From Hahella chejuensis KCTC 2396 (GTDB lineage: Bacteria; Pseudomonadota; Gammaproteobacteria; Pseudomonadales; Oleiphilaceae), in the NCBI RefSeq assembly GCF_000012985.1, contig NC_007645.1, positions 5,602,581 through 5,666,580 on the forward strand: 64,000 bases of DNA, in the 5' to 3' direction. This document shows positions 42,796-52,276 of the stretch, in pieces (the first letter of the stretch is position 1; every line of letters starts with the position of its first letter). Below the pieces are notes generated by a model. It was given only the letters and a program-made list of their open reading frames with translations, did not search any database and was not told where the DNA came from. A program made the position numbers and the translations under genes.

Positions 42796-43710
42796 ATGAG
42801 CAATCTGACCAAACAGAACGAATATGAGTGTGACGTCAAAGACTCTTGCGGCGCTATCCAGTTGATCATCGAACCCAGGGAGAAAGATCTCGGCGGCTTT
42901 TCGGTGCGCAGGACATTGCCTACCGCCAAACGCAAAATGGTGGGGCCGTGGATTTTCTTCGATCATATGGGGCCGGCCAATTTCCCCGCAGGAGATGGCG
43001 TCAACGTCCGCCCACACCCCCATATTGGCATCGCCACCGTGACCTATCTGTTTGATGGCGAAATACTGCACCGGGATTCCCTGGGAAGCGTCCAGCCAAT
43101 CCAGCCTGGCGATATAAATCTCATGGTCGCAGGACGAGGCATTGTGCATTCAGAGCGTGAAAGACCGGAAATCCGCAATAAGGATCACAGCGTACATGGG
43201 CTACAACTTTGGCTGACCCTGCCAGTAGACCAAGAGGAAATCGAGCCGGCTTTTTACCATTATCCCGGCGCAAGCATTCCACAGGTCACCGTTGACGGCG
43301 TCGACGTGCGGGTAATGATGGGAAGCGCATGCGGCGTCGCCTCCCCGGTAAAAGTCTTTGCAGAAACCTTATATCTGGAGGCCCACCTGCAACCCGGACA
43401 AACCTTCACACTACCACAGACGGAAGAGCGCGCCGTTTATGTGGCGCAGGGCGAACTGAAAGCCAGGGATAACTTGCTTCCACAATACGCCATGGCGTTC
43501 TTCTCCAACGAACCCGACGTCACCGTGGAAGCGACTCAGGACACTCGTCTCGTTCTTATCGGCGGCGAGTCATTCAATAAACGCTTCATCGACTGGAACT
43601 TTGTTTCCAGCCGCAAAGAGCGTATTGAACTAGCTAAACAAGACTGGAAAAACGGACGTTTTCCGCAGGTTCCAGGGGATGAAGATGATTTTATTCCATT
43701 GCCGGAATAG
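42796..43710 (+). CDS. Pirin family protein
   Basis: The product has 304 residues, a double cupin. The first cupin has the pirin signature RPHPHIGIATVTYLFDGEI with metal-binding histidines, followed by MVAGRGIVHSER. The second cupin (about 185-250) is degenerate. Bacterial pirins are cytosolic iron-binding proteins, some with quercetinase activity and some regulating enzymes. It is monocistronic, with an upstream terminator at 42691 and its own at 43727. Confidence 0.93.
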   Translation: MSNLTKQNEYECDVKDSCGAIQLIIEPREKDLGGFSVRRTLPTAKRKMVGPWIFFDHMGPANFPAGDGVNVRPHPHIGIATVTYLFDGEILHRDSLGSVQPIQPGDINLMVAGRGIVHSERERPEIRNKDHSVHGLQLWLTLPVDQEEIEPAFYHYPGASIPQVTVDGVDVRVMMGSACGVASPVKVFAETLYLEAHLQPGQTFTLPQTEERAVYVAQGELKARDNLLPQYAMAFFSNEPDVTVEATQDTRLVLIGGESFNKRFIDWNFVSSRKERIELAKQDWKNGRFPQVPGDEDDFIPLPE

Positions 43711-43726
43711 CAAGGGAATAATCTCT

Positions 43727-43751
43727 GCGGCGTTATAAATTCGCCGCTTTT
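43727..43751 (+). terminator. Terminator after the pirin gene
   Basis: GCGGCG/CGCCGC 6-bp stem with a 9-nt loop and four T, overlapping the 3' end of the convergent gene at 43733. Confidence 0.6.
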
Positions 43752-44152
43752 AACTCATCAGGAATACGCCACTTCGAACCTTCAGGCTCCGCGCTTTCCT
43801 GTGGCGGTTGATAGGGGATCAAGTTGGTAGCGAAATCATTATTGAGCAAGCGCTTTTCAATAGCTTTCATTAGCTTAAACGCTTTCTTCTGATGACTGTC
43901 GTCGATGTTTTTTTCTGATGCATACTGGGTGAAATAGTCAGGCGCAAACCCCCAATAGATTTGCAAGGCGCTACCGCGATCCAGCTTTTCGTCTTTAATC
44001 AGTCTGGCGAGCTTCCTGTAACCCAACTCCTCTTCCGTATCCCAATCAATCTCATCAAGCCGCCCCTGCAAGCCATAACAAGGCTGCGTGTGGAGCCGAA
44101 TAAGCTCCACGATATCAATCCCAAACTCGTCTCTGAGAATTTCCGCCGCCAC
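43733..44152 (-). CDS. Hypothetical protein, possibly DUF4274-like
   Basis: The product has 139 residues, acidic, soluble and helical. The segment KLARLIKDEKLDRGSALQIYWGFAPDYF resembles the 'charged helix, Asp/Gly-x-Ala-Leu-x-Ile-Tyr-Trp' core I associate with DUF4274, a domain common in immunity-type proteins; the match is by eye. It follows the phosphopantetheinyl transferase gene by 17 nt in the same direction, possibly in one transcript. Confidence 0.5.
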   Translation of the reverse strand: MAAEILRDEFGIDIVELIRLHTQPCYGLQGRLDEIDWDTEEELGYRKLARLIKDEKLDRGSALQIYWGFAPDYFTQYASEKNIDDSHQKKAFKLMKAIEKRLLNNDFATNLIPYQPPQESAEPEGSKWRIPDELKAANL

Positions 44153-44169
44153 AGAGGATTAAACTTACA

Positions 44170-44904
44170 CTACCTCAAACGAATGATTGAAGTCAGCACG
44201 CCCATTTGCAGATACTCAAAACCCCCTTCAAAACGCAATCCTTGGCGCAAAGCAGGAGTCAGTTCCTGAGCCAGCTCGACTTGGAAGCTTCCTTCCCTTT
44301 CGTCAATAGACACCATATTGGCCGCGTCAAAACCAAAATAATATCCCACGTCGGAATACAGCGATTTAAACAGGCTTTCTTTTGCTGAAAAGATCAGGGT
44401 GAGCATGCGCGGGTCTGGATGAGAAGAACTGCCGACAAACTGGTAATCCTCCTCGGTGAGAATAGATCCAACAATATCAGCAGCCACTTTTTCGCTGAGC
44501 ATATTCTCCACATCAATGCCGACGCTTTTTACTCGATCACTATCAGCCACGGCGCAAATAGCCATGTCCTGCGCATGACTGATTGATCCGGTGAATGACT
44601 CAGGCCAAACAGGCGCGCGGTTCTCGCCAATCCCGACAGAAAGATCAGTCGCCCCTAATGTCATTAACGCACGCCGCGCCACATAACGTCCCGCAACAAA
44701 CTCGGCTCTGCGTTTCGCCACCGCCCTGTTCATTGAGTCAGGCAAATCCGTTCCAAGAAAATGATTCACCATGTCATCTGAATAGCGATCCACGGAAAAC
44801 TCACATTGAAAGCATACCCCCGGAAACCCGGGAATTTTTCGCTCAGAGAGATGCTTGATATACAGGTCAGTTGAATCGCTCAACACGCGGTCATTCACTT
44901 CCAT
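44170..44904 (-). CDS. 4'-phosphopantetheinyl transferase, EntD/Sfp type
   Basis: The product has 244 residues. All key motifs are present: AKRRAEFVAGRYVARRAL, TGSISHAQD, GIDVE (magnesium-binding Asp and Glu) and FSAKESLFKSLY. The enzyme moves the phosphopantetheine arm from CoA to a serine of carrier proteins, switching on fatty-acid-like, polyketide or peptide synthases. No carrier protein is encoded in the window, so it probably serves clusters elsewhere. Whether it also serves the ketosynthase operon at 48.2 kb is open. Confidence 0.92.
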   Translation of the reverse strand: MEVNDRVLSDSTDLYIKHLSERKIPGFPGVCFQCEFSVDRYSDDMVNHFLGTDLPDSMNRAVAKRRAEFVAGRYVARRALMTLGATDLSVGIGENRAPVWPESFTGSISHAQDMAICAVADSDRVKSVGIDVENMLSEKVAADIVGSILTEEDYQFVGSSSHPDPRMLTLIFSAKESLFKSLYSDVGYYFGFDAANMVSIDEREGSFQVELAQELTPALRQGLRFEGGFEYLQMGVLTSIIRLR

Positions 44905-45185
44905 GCCCCTTGGCCATACAAAAGCGCCATGATACTAGCCGGCTTCACTCATAGCGACTTTCGTTAGCGCGACCTGCAAAAAACAAGTTGGCCAAGAATT
45001 AATCCATATAGCCTAACCCCCATGCCCAATTTCAGAAATCGGTGAATCGAATAAAATTTCATCCAATTTTCCTTAGGGATGAGGCGCCGAACCTGCCCAG
45101 CCAAGAGCTATCACTGCAATCCCCCACGGCTGTCTCATCAACTTGTTAATCTTTTTTTATTGATACTTAACAGGAATGTTTGCAG

Positions 45186-46370
45186 ATGAGTTTTGACAGT
45201 CAAGCCCGCTTCGGCATCGCCCCTTTCGCTCCCCAGAAACCCTTGAGACAAGGTGGTCAGCAAGGTGAATTCATAATCTTTAGCAAAGAGACTCAGGGAA
45301 AATCAGGCCGAAAGGTTTTCATCAATACAGGCCTAATCCCAGTCTTCATGACCCTTATTAATCCTGACACTTTTGACGGCACAGCAATTACTAAGCAAAT
45401 AGTCGCGCTTAAAGGAATAGCCGGAGGCTTGCAAAGCTGTAGCAATCTCAAAAGCGCATTTGAGCATATGATCCTAATCAAACACGTCCAAATTTTTTAC
45501 AAGATAATACAGGATGGGCCTGTTAAAGCTGGCGTTTACATTACAAATATTCGTCCTGCTTACTCTCGAGACACTAACCAAGCCGGACTATATAATGTAA
45601 ACCCTCTGTCAGGATCATCACACGCATCCATAACTCATTGCCCTAATAGCTACATAGATAGCAAATATAATTTTGCGGCAATAAATGGCGCAAGCGAGGG
45701 AATAGAAGAAGCCGCCAACAACATATATAAAACGAATATTCCAAAGACAGACTATGGTGATAAGCAAGGGTTCAGCCTATTTTACAACCCTACACATTTT
45801 GTAAACGACCTTGGGGTTTGGATAACTCCAGCCTTAAAAACTCACGACCCTGAGTCTGCAGCCAAGAAACTAGTAGAGGTATTCATAGATACTTCAAAGC
45901 ACAGACGGATTATGGGAAAAAGTAAAAAGCTAAGTTGGCTTATTTTTGGCAACGGAGTTAAGTTGCTTGAAATGGCCCTAAACAGCATCCCGGCTGGCCT
46001 TTCTGAAAGAAAGGATCTGCTTGAACAGCATAAATTTCAAATAGTAGATCCTAGTACAGATCCCGGCTTAGTCCTAAGAAGGCTCAATAAGCTTGGTGCA
46101 CAATTTGACGACCAACCAGTCCTAGCAACAAGCAAAATGTCTCGCGCAAGCGCCATCAATATGGCCATTTCCAGAAATAATATATCTGGTGAGATCAAAG
46201 AGCTTAGTAAAAGTCAAAATAAGGACTATAGTGGAGCAGCACTATCGTTCTTAAACGGCACACACGATGCAAGCAAAACCTTTAGCAAAGCCCACAACTC
46301 AATGCACCTGCCAAGACATTACACTTTTGAGGAAATTGTAAAACAAGCAAAAGGAATGTATAAATGGTAA
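45186..46370 (+). CDS. Putative toxin-like protein of unknown family
   Basis: I start at ATG 45186 (MSFDSQARFGIAPF); another ATG lies 6 nt earlier. The product has about 394 residues with no signal peptide, and its coding sequence is AT-rich. An N-terminal Gln/Gly-rich stretch is followed by an alpha/beta-looking body containing QGFSLFYNPTHFVNDLGVW. I do not recognise a catalytic motif. The gene overlaps a smaller, more acidic downstream gene by 7 nt, the usual layout of secreted-effector/immunity pairs. That is the only basis for the guess; delivery type is unknown. Confidence 0.5.
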   Translation: MSFDSQARFGIAPFAPQKPLRQGGQQGEFIIFSKETQGKSGRKVFINTGLIPVFMTLINPDTFDGTAITKQIVALKGIAGGLQSCSNLKSAFEHMILIKHVQIFYKIIQDGPVKAGVYITNIRPAYSRDTNQAGLYNVNPLSGSSHASITHCPNSYIDSKYNFAAINGASEGIEEAANNIYKTNIPKTDYGDKQGFSLFYNPTHFVNDLGVWITPALKTHDPESAAKKLVEVFIDTSKHRRIMGKSKKLSWLIFGNGVKLLEMALNSIPAGLSERKDLLEQHKFQIVDPSTDPGLVLRRLNKLGAQFDDQPVLATSKMSRASAINMAISRNNISGEIKELSKSQNKDYSGAALSFLNGTHDASKTFSKAHNSMHLPRHYTFEEIVKQAKGMYKW

Positions 46371-47056
46371 ACTTAGGCCCAATTTCAGGCCCAGACTATA
46401 AGAATGCGCCAATAACAACTATTGACGCCTCGGATATAGCTATAACGTTTAGACTGCCAGAAAGGCTTTCCAATAGTCACCCATACATTGCATCTCACAT
46501 TGATTTGTCGTGCGATTCAGATTTTGAAAGTCACGCTAGTATCGGGTTTTCTTCATTAGAGCTAGTAGACGCTAATTGGGAGTATCGTTTCATAAACAGT
46601 GACTTATTAGCAGGGAGTTTCATGCTCGGCATGAATCTATGGAAAGTAGATATCAGTCAGCATAACTTGAAAAGTCTATTAGTCCCCCAAGACTACCAAA
46701 AGTGGCTATTGAACTATTTTGAAGCTATATTTCAAAGTGCAGGCGAAGGCAGTCCATCTTTTTGGCGCCCCACCAGCGGCGATGATTTAAAGGCATTTAA
46801 AAAAGACGGAATGCCTTGGTTGAAAGGGCGATTTGGAAGTCTGGATATTCACCGCCTTTATTACTGGGTAAACACGCCTATCACCAGTGATCTATGCCTC
46901 CACTTTACAATCATACTTTCCGGTTTTGTAGAAGACCATATAGCCCCAAAGGAAGAAGTGGACAAAATGCTGGATGGCTATATTGATGACTTCCTCGAGC
47001 ACTTCCACATCCAATATTCCCCAGAAACTCTGGCGGAGATGGATCAGTATAAGTAA
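46364..47056 (+). CDS. Putative immunity partner of the upstream gene
   Basis: The product has 230 residues, acidic and soluble, with Trp- and Tyr-rich segments (DANWEYRFINSD, DIHRLYYWVNTP) and an acidic C-terminal helix. No family is recognised. It overlaps the 396-codon frame by 7 nt, so the two are co-translated, and a strong terminator follows. The role is inferred from layout alone. Confidence 0.5.
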   Translation: MVNLGPISGPDYKNAPITTIDASDIAITFRLPERLSNSHPYIASHIDLSCDSDFESHASIGFSSLELVDANWEYRFINSDLLAGSFMLGMNLWKVDISQHNLKSLLVPQDYQKWLLNYFEAIFQSAGEGSPSFWRPTSGDDLKAFKKDGMPWLKGRFGSLDIHRLYYWVNTPITSDLCLHFTIILSGFVEDHIAPKEEVDKMLDGYIDDFLEHFHIQYSPETLAEMDQYK

Positions 47057-47061
47057 CTTCA

Positions 47062-47089
47062 AACGGCGCATTGCTTGATGCGCCGTTTT
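47062..47089 (+). terminator. Terminator of the toxin/immunity-like pair
   Basis: A perfect 10-bp stem AACGGCGCAT/ATGCGCCGTT with a 6-nt loop ending in four T, 5 nt past the stop at 47056. Confidence 0.9.
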
Positions 47090-47291
47090 CATTCTTCTCT
47101 CTCAAACCCGCCCCCCCATCCCAGCTCGCTTAACCTTTAGTCCGACAGGGTTAATGCTTAGATCATATGTCTAATTATCCAGACAGTTAGCGGGCTTTAT
47201 AGTGTTTCCACAGCTATTATTTAATCAGGCGACTACTACGGATACTTAGAGCATTGCCTGACGTTTTTGAGCAGTTAACAAGGGTAAAGCC

Positions 47292-47780
47292 ATGTCATCG
47301 CAAACGACGGATAAACGACAACTGACGCTGCAGTTTCTCGCAGAGCCCACTGACGTCAACTTCGGGGGCAAAGTGCACGGCGGCGTGGTGATGAAATGGA
47401 TTGACCTCGCCGGCTACGCCTGTGCGGCGGGATGGAGCGGACGTTACTGCGTGACGGCTTATGTGGGCGGCATTCGTTTTATTTGTCCCATCCATATCGG
47501 CATGCTGGTGGAAGTGCAAGCCAAGGTGATTTATACCGGCCAGAGCAGCATGCACCTCGCTATCGACGTTTATTGCCGCGACCCCATCGAGCAGGAGCGC
47601 AAGAAAGCCACGCACTGCATCATGATCTTCGTCGCCATTGATCGTGACGGCAAACCGGTGAGAGTGCCCACTTGGGAGCCGAAAACCAAGAAGGACGTCA
47701 AGCTACGCGACTACGCTCTGAAGCTGATGAGTCTGCGCCAGGAAATCGACGAGGAAATGAAAGATTACTTCAACGAGTAA
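47292..47780 (+). CDS. Acyl-CoA thioesterase, hotdog fold (YciA/ACOT type)
   Basis: The product has 162 residues. NFGGKVHGGVVMKWIDLAGYACA is the hotdog-helix signature of the YciA/BFIT-like acyl-CoA hydrolases, and YVGGIRFICPIHIGMLVEVQAKV is the following strand. It hydrolyses acyl-CoA to free acid and CoA in the cytosol. It lies 436 bp before the ketosynthase operon and has its own upstream region; a link to that operon is possible but not shown. Confidence 0.9.
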   Translation: MSSQTTDKRQLTLQFLAEPTDVNFGGKVHGGVVMKWIDLAGYACAAGWSGRYCVTAYVGGIRFICPIHIGMLVEVQAKVIYTGQSSMHLAIDVYCRDPIEQERKKATHCIMIFVAIDRDGKPVRVPTWEPKTKKDVKLRDYALKLMSLRQEIDEEMKDYFNE

Positions 47781-48216
47781 CCCTCCCAAGGCTCCTCAAC
47801 AGACCGGCCGCCAACCAGCGCTGGTCTCAACGCCTCCCCAACTCCTTCGTCATCTCAACAATCCCTAACACTTTCACTGTAATTTTGCTGTTTCGGCCCC
47901 CTCGGTTTTCCACTAATATGCCCGCCCGGGCCACACTCTGTCATAATGTCTGAAACTTGCCGGCCGGCGTGGGATTGGACCTCATTCAGGCTTGCGGCGC
48001 AGGAGTTTTGGCGCAACATCTTCAACGTCAATATCGCTTAATTTCTCGACAGTTTCGCAAAAATCAAGTATGGATGAGGACTTATCGGCCAAGCATGGCG
48101 GGTGGTCGCCACCGAAACAGGAGTTTAAAGACAAAGGGTACACTGACGCGGAATACCGGATTCGGTAGAAAGGTGTTTGTACGTGGTTTCTCAAAACACT
48201 TTGCACGAGATTTAAG
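47781..48216. other. Intergenic region before the ketosynthase operon
   Basis: This 436-bp spacer presumably holds the promoter of the seven-gene operon at 48217. I see no clear sigma-54 site, operator palindrome, RNA gene or repeat. Confidence 0.4.
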
Positions 48217-49203
48217 ATGTCATTTGTTATACGGTCCAGCGCCTGTTATCTCCCTCAGGGCAAGGTTTCAGCGGAAGAACTGGATCAACGTTTAAGCCTG
48301 GAGCCTGGAACCTGCCGTAGACGCTACGGCGTGGATTACCGTCATTACGCCTCCCCGAGCGAAACCGCGCTGTTTATGGGAGCGGAAGCCGCCAGGGCGG
48401 CCCTGGACAGGGCCGAATTACAATGGGCGGATATCGACTTACTGGTTTGCGCCAGCGGCACCCCGCATCAGGCCCTTCCTTACAACGCCGCGGGCATCCT
48501 CGCTGAACTGCAGATTGCTGAGCCTTTAGCCACGATGGACGTCAACGCCAGTTGCCTGTCGTTTCTGGCGGCGCTGGAGTTCAGTCATTGCGCCATCGCC
48601 AGCGGCCGCTATCGACGAGTGATGATCGTCTCCAGCGAAGTGGCCAAAATCGGCGTCCAGGACGTCAAACCTGAAACCGCCACCCTGTTCGCAGACGGCG
48701 CCGCCGCCTTTGTACTGGAAGCCTCCAAGAACAGCGCAGGGTTGCTAACCAGTCTGTTTCAGACTTACCCAGAGGGATATTCCCTATGCCAGATTCGCGC
48801 TGGCGGCAGCGGCTTGCATCCCACCCGCAACCCCATGGAGGCTGTCGCCGAGGGCAGCTACTTCGAAATGCACGGCAAAGCGCTCTACAAAATGGTTTCC
48901 AAACTCGCGCCGGACTTCATCCGCCACGGCCTGGGAAAAGCACAGCTCACGCTCTCCGACATCGCCCATATCGTACCGCACCAGGCCAGCCACGCCGGAC
49001 TGGCGCATTTAGTTCACCGGCTTGGTTTGGATAACGACAAGGTAGTCAACCTGTTTGCGACCATGGGCAACCAGGTCGCTGCGTCTCTACCTATCGCCTT
49101 GGACCATCTGCTGCGCAACAAACGCGTCGCCCGCGGTGAGCAGGTGATGTTGTTCGGCTCGGCGGCGGGCCTGTCGCTGGGGCTGGGAGTGCTGAGCCTG
49201 TGA
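48217..49203 (+). CDS. FabH/OleA-like 3-oxoacyl-ACP synthase III
   Basis: The product has 328 residues of thiolase fold. The catalytic triad is complete: Cys113 in DVNASCLSF, His255 in IVPHQASH and Asn285 in ATMGNQVAAS. GSAAGLSLGLG closes the C-terminus. KAS-III-type enzymes condense an acyl starter with malonyl-ACP, or two acyl-CoAs in OleA, to a beta-keto product. As first gene of a seven-gene operon containing a reductase and a ligase it probably makes the carbon skeleton. The stop overlaps the next start as GTGA. Confidence 0.88.
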   Translation: MSFVIRSSACYLPQGKVSAEELDQRLSLEPGTCRRRYGVDYRHYASPSETALFMGAEAARAALDRAELQWADIDLLVCASGTPHQALPYNAAGILAELQIAEPLATMDVNASCLSFLAALEFSHCAIASGRYRRVMIVSSEVAKIGVQDVKPETATLFADGAAAFVLEASKNSAGLLTSLFQTYPEGYSLCQIRAGGSGLHPTRNPMEAVAEGSYFEMHGKALYKMVSKLAPDFIRHGLGKAQLTLSDIAHIVPHQASHAGLAHLVHRLGLDNDKVVNLFATMGNQVAASLPIALDHLLRNKRVARGEQVMLFGSAAGLSLGLGVLSL

Positions 49204-50180
49204 AGATTCTGGTGACCGGCGGCACCGGCATGTTAGGCCAGTCTATCGTGCGCAACTATCAGGGCCGTTTCGACATCCGTTTTATGGGCCGGAATCAAAC
49301 TCTGGGAGCGCGCATCGCCTCGGAGACTGGCGCTATATTTTTCCCTGCGGCCCTGCAACAGCAGGCGCTTCTGCATGAAGCCTGCAAAGGCGTGGACGCA
49401 GTGATCCACTGCGCGGCGTTATCGAGCCCCTGGGGAGCGCGCGAGGAGTTCGAAACAGCGAATGTCGACGGAACCATTAATATCCTGGCGGCGGCGGAGG
49501 CCAACGGCGTGCGGAAGTTCGTGCACATCTCCACCCCCAGTCTGTATTTTCAGTTCCGCGACGCCCTGAATATTCCGGAAACCCAGCCTCTTGGTCCTCG
49601 TTTCTGTAATGACTACGCCGCCACCAAAGCCCGTGCGGAGCATCTTGTTACCGCCAGTCCGCTGCATACTGTCATCCTGCGTCCACGGGGCATATTCGGC
49701 CCCCATGACAACGCTATCCTGCCGCGGATTATCGGCGCTGTGCGCAAAGGCGTTCTCTGGCTGCCTTCCGGCCGAAATCCAGAAATAGACCTTACCTATG
49801 TAGACAACGTGGCCGACGCCGCGATGCTGGCGTTGCAGCAGCCGGTCGAACGCGGCGCCGTCTTCAACATCAGCAACGGCGAGCCAGTGCGCCTGCTGGA
49901 TGTGCTGACCCAGCTATTCATCGCCATGGGCCGTCCCACGCCTATCAAAACGCTGCCTTATGGGGCGTTGGCGCCGGTGATCGCCGGCGCGGAGTGGCTG
50001 CGCGCCCATCTGCCTGGGCGGCCAGAACCCAAGTTGACCCGCTACAGCGCGGGACTGTTTCACTATCATCAAACCCTGGATATTTCCAAAGCGCGGACCC
50101 AGCTTGGCTATGCGCCCGCCGTATCCATTGCTGAAGGAATTGAGCGCTATGTCCACTGGCGTCAGAGTCAGGCTGTTTGA
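49200..50180 (+). CDS. NAD-dependent epimerase/dehydratase (OleD/3-beta-HSD-like)
   Basis: The product has 326 residues from a GTG overlapping the ketosynthase stop. Rossmann motif TGGTGMLG (about 6-13), the YxxxK pair in NDYAATKARAEHL and LRPRGIFGPHD match extended short-chain dehydrogenases, especially the OleD/3-beta-hydroxysteroid dehydrogenase group. It probably reduces the beta-keto group made upstream. It overlaps the next gene by 32 nt. Confidence 0.87.
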   Translation: MKILVTGGTGMLGQSIVRNYQGRFDIRFMGRNQTLGARIASETGAIFFPAALQQQALLHEACKGVDAVIHCAALSSPWGAREEFETANVDGTINILAAAEANGVRKFVHISTPSLYFQFRDALNIPETQPLGPRFCNDYAATKARAEHLVTASPLHTVILRPRGIFGPHDNAILPRIIGAVRKGVLWLPSGRNPEIDLTYVDNVADAAMLALQQPVERGAVFNISNGEPVRLLDVLTQLFIAMGRPTPIKTLPYGALAPVIAGAEWLRAHLPGRPEPKLTRYSAGLFHYHQTLDISKARTQLGYAPAVSIAEGIERYVHWRQSQAV

Positions 50181-51015
50181 GGCCGGCCATTGCGTCCACC
50201 CCGGCTTTATGGTGAAACCGGGACTGGGCTTGGCGCCGCGCAAATTTCCCGCCGGCGTCGCCTTGGTGGAGCACCCCCAGGAAGGCGCACTGCTGTTTGA
50301 CACCGGCTATCACCAGCGCTTTTCCCAATGCACCCAGCAGTATCCTGAGCGATTCTACGCCCTGGCGACGCCCTGTTCACTGCAACACGGCGAGAGCCTG
50401 AAAGAGCAGCTGGCGATTCAAAATATTACTGCCGATCAGGTCAGGCATGTGGTGCTGTCCCACTTTCACGCCGACCACATCGCCGGCGTCTGCGACTTTG
50501 AAAAGGCTACCCTGCACTGCCATCCCGCCGGCCATCGCTTTTTGACGCAAACCGGACGACTGCGTCGATTACGCAAAGGCTATTTGAGAGATTTACTTCC
50601 CGCCCAGGCGGAAGCGCGCCTGTCATTCACAGAGAGTTTTCCGTTGGATCTGGGCGATATTCTGGACATGCCGACGCGACCTCTCGGGTTGGGCGCCCGC
50701 GATCTGTTCGGCGATCAGACGCTGTATCTGGTCGCCCTGCCCGGCCATGCCGCCGGCCAGATGGGATTACTCGTTCGTTTGCAGGACAAGTTCCTGTTTC
50801 TGCTCGCGGACGCCTGCTGGCTGGTGGACAACCTTCGCGATGGCGTAGATCAGCATTGGCTGGCGAACATCATCTGCGACGACCGCAAGGCCTATCGCGA
50901 CACGCTGCAAAAATTGCGTCGCTGCTATCGCGATATGGCGGACAAAGTCATATTCGCGCCGTCCCATTGCCAGGACACGCTTGGCCCGCTGATACAACAA
51001 GGCTGGATCAGTTAA
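50149..51015 (+). CDS. MBL-fold metallo-hydrolase
   Basis: I start at ATG 50149 (MSTGVRVRLFEAGH), giving 288 residues; the frame is open 15 codons earlier. LSHFHADHIAG is the HxHxDH dinuclear zinc site, with further ligands in the CHPAGH, LPGHAAGQMG and FLLADACW regions. The domain usually cleaves esters, thioesters or lactones. Within this operon it could release or hydrolyse an acyl intermediate. Confidence 0.87.
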   Translation: MSTGVRVRLFEAGHCVHPGFMVKPGLGLAPRKFPAGVALVEHPQEGALLFDTGYHQRFSQCTQQYPERFYALATPCSLQHGESLKEQLAIQNITADQVRHVVLSHFHADHIAGVCDFEKATLHCHPAGHRFLTQTGRLRRLRKGYLRDLLPAQAEARLSFTESFPLDLGDILDMPTRPLGLGARDLFGDQTLYLVALPGHAAGQMGLLVRLQDKFLFLLADACWLVDNLRDGVDQHWLANIICDDRKAYRDTLQKLRRCYRDMADKVIFAPSHCQDTLGPLIQQGWIS

Positions 51016-51025
51016 AGGCGCGCAG

Positions 51026-52276
51026 ATGGAAAAACTCATCATACTCCGCCACTTTATCGCCAGCCGCTATCGACGCTTTCAGTCCCGAGAGCAGCTGGAG
51101 TCCTGGCAGTCGCGACGACTGCGCCGCCATTTGGACTGGGTGTGCCGCCATGCGCCGTTCTATCAGGGGTATTTAGGCAAACCACTGCAGGATTTTCCCA
51201 TCATGTCCAAAGGGCTGATGATGGACAACTTTGATCAGCTGAATACACGCAGCTTGCAACGGGACCATCTGTTCGATATCGCGCTTGAAGCGGAGCAAAG
51301 TCGGGACTTCAGCCGGTCGCAACTGGGCGACGTCACTGTGGGACTGTCTTCTGGAACATCCGGCCGGCGCGGACTGTTTCTGGCTTCCCGTGCAGAGCGT
51401 TTGGAATGGGCCGGCGTCATCTTCGCCAAACTCTTGCCAAGCCTGCTGGGACGCCATCGCATCGCCTTGCTGTTACGGGCGGACAGTCCGCTGTATCAGA
51501 CCGTCGGCCGGGGCCGCATCCAGTTCCACTATGCCGATCTGACGCAACCGCAGGAGCAATGGCTGGCGGCGCTGGAAGCGTTTCGGCCCACCCTGCTGGT
51601 GGGCAGCGCCCAGGCGTTGCAGCTATGTGCGCAGTATGGCGACAGGCTGCAGCCGGAATTGATTATCTCCGGCGCGGAAGTGCTCACGCCTTCCGACAGA
51701 GGACTGCTGCAACAACGGTTCGCCTGTCCGATCAAAGAGATTTACCAATGTACGGAAGGCTTCCTCGCCTGCACGCAACAGGACGGCGTACTGCGCTGGA
51801 ACGAGGATTTCGTGCATATCGAGCCGCGCTGGCTGAATCCGGAGAAGACGCACTTTTCACCAATCATTACCGATTTCCGCCGCCGCACGCAGCCCATCAT
51901 CCGCTACCTGTTGGATGATGTGATTGAAGCTGGCGATGAGCCCGGCGTGTTTCGCGCCATCCGCAGCATCGGCGGCCGTACAGGCGATGTACTGCAACTG
52001 CCGGGGGCGACTTCCACGGTGACGGTTTTACCCGATTTATTATATCGCGCCGCCGCGCTGGCCAGCCCGGAGCCCTTGGATTACCGCATCAGCCAGATTG
52101 AGGCGGCGCGCTTACGCATAGAAAGCGACCGCCGCCACGGCGAGATCGAGCACGCCATACGCGCCGCGCTGGCAAAGTTGGGCGTGATCGAAGCGCTCAG
52201 TTTTGAGCACAGTCCGCGTCCACAATGGACGCCCTCACAGAAGCAACGCAGGGTAGTCAATTTATGGTCGTCCTGA
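51026..52276 (+). CDS. F390-synthetase/phenylacetate-CoA-ligase-like adenylate-forming enzyme
   Basis: The product has 416 residues. VGLSSGTSGRRGLFL is the phosphate-binding loop of adenylate-forming enzymes, followed by LIISGAEVL, IYQCTEGFLACTQQ and DFRRRTQPIIRYLLDD, the pattern of the F390-synthetase-related group. It should activate a carboxylate as acyl-AMP for transfer to an amine, alcohol or thiol. It sits mid-operon, 10 nt after the MBL gene. Confidence 0.85.
   Translation: MEKLIILRHFIASRYRRFQSREQLESWQSRRLRRHLDWVCRHAPFYQGYLGKPLQDFPIMSKGLMMDNFDQLNTRSLQRDHLFDIALEAEQSRDFSRSQLGDVTVGLSSGTSGRRGLFLASRAERLEWAGVIFAKLLPSLLGRHRIALLLRADSPLYQTVGRGRIQFHYADLTQPQEQWLAALEAFRPTLLVGSAQALQLCAQYGDRLQPELIISGAEVLTPSDRGLLQQRFACPIKEIYQCTEGFLACTQQDGVLRWNEDFVHIEPRWLNPEKTHFSPIITDFRRRTQPIIRYLLDDVIEAGDEPGVFRAIRSIGGRTGDVLQLPGATSTVTVLPDLLYRAAALASPEPLDYRISQIEAARLRIESDRRHGEIEHAIRAALAKLGVIEALSFEHSPRPQWTPSQKQRRVVNLWSS

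Noticed and set aside
39029-44904. Prodigiosin cluster, because of a PigC-like enzyme and a PigL-like phosphopantetheinyl transferase
   Set aside because: None of the other pig genes (dehydrogenase, oxidase, carrier proteins) is present, and the genes are not in one operon.
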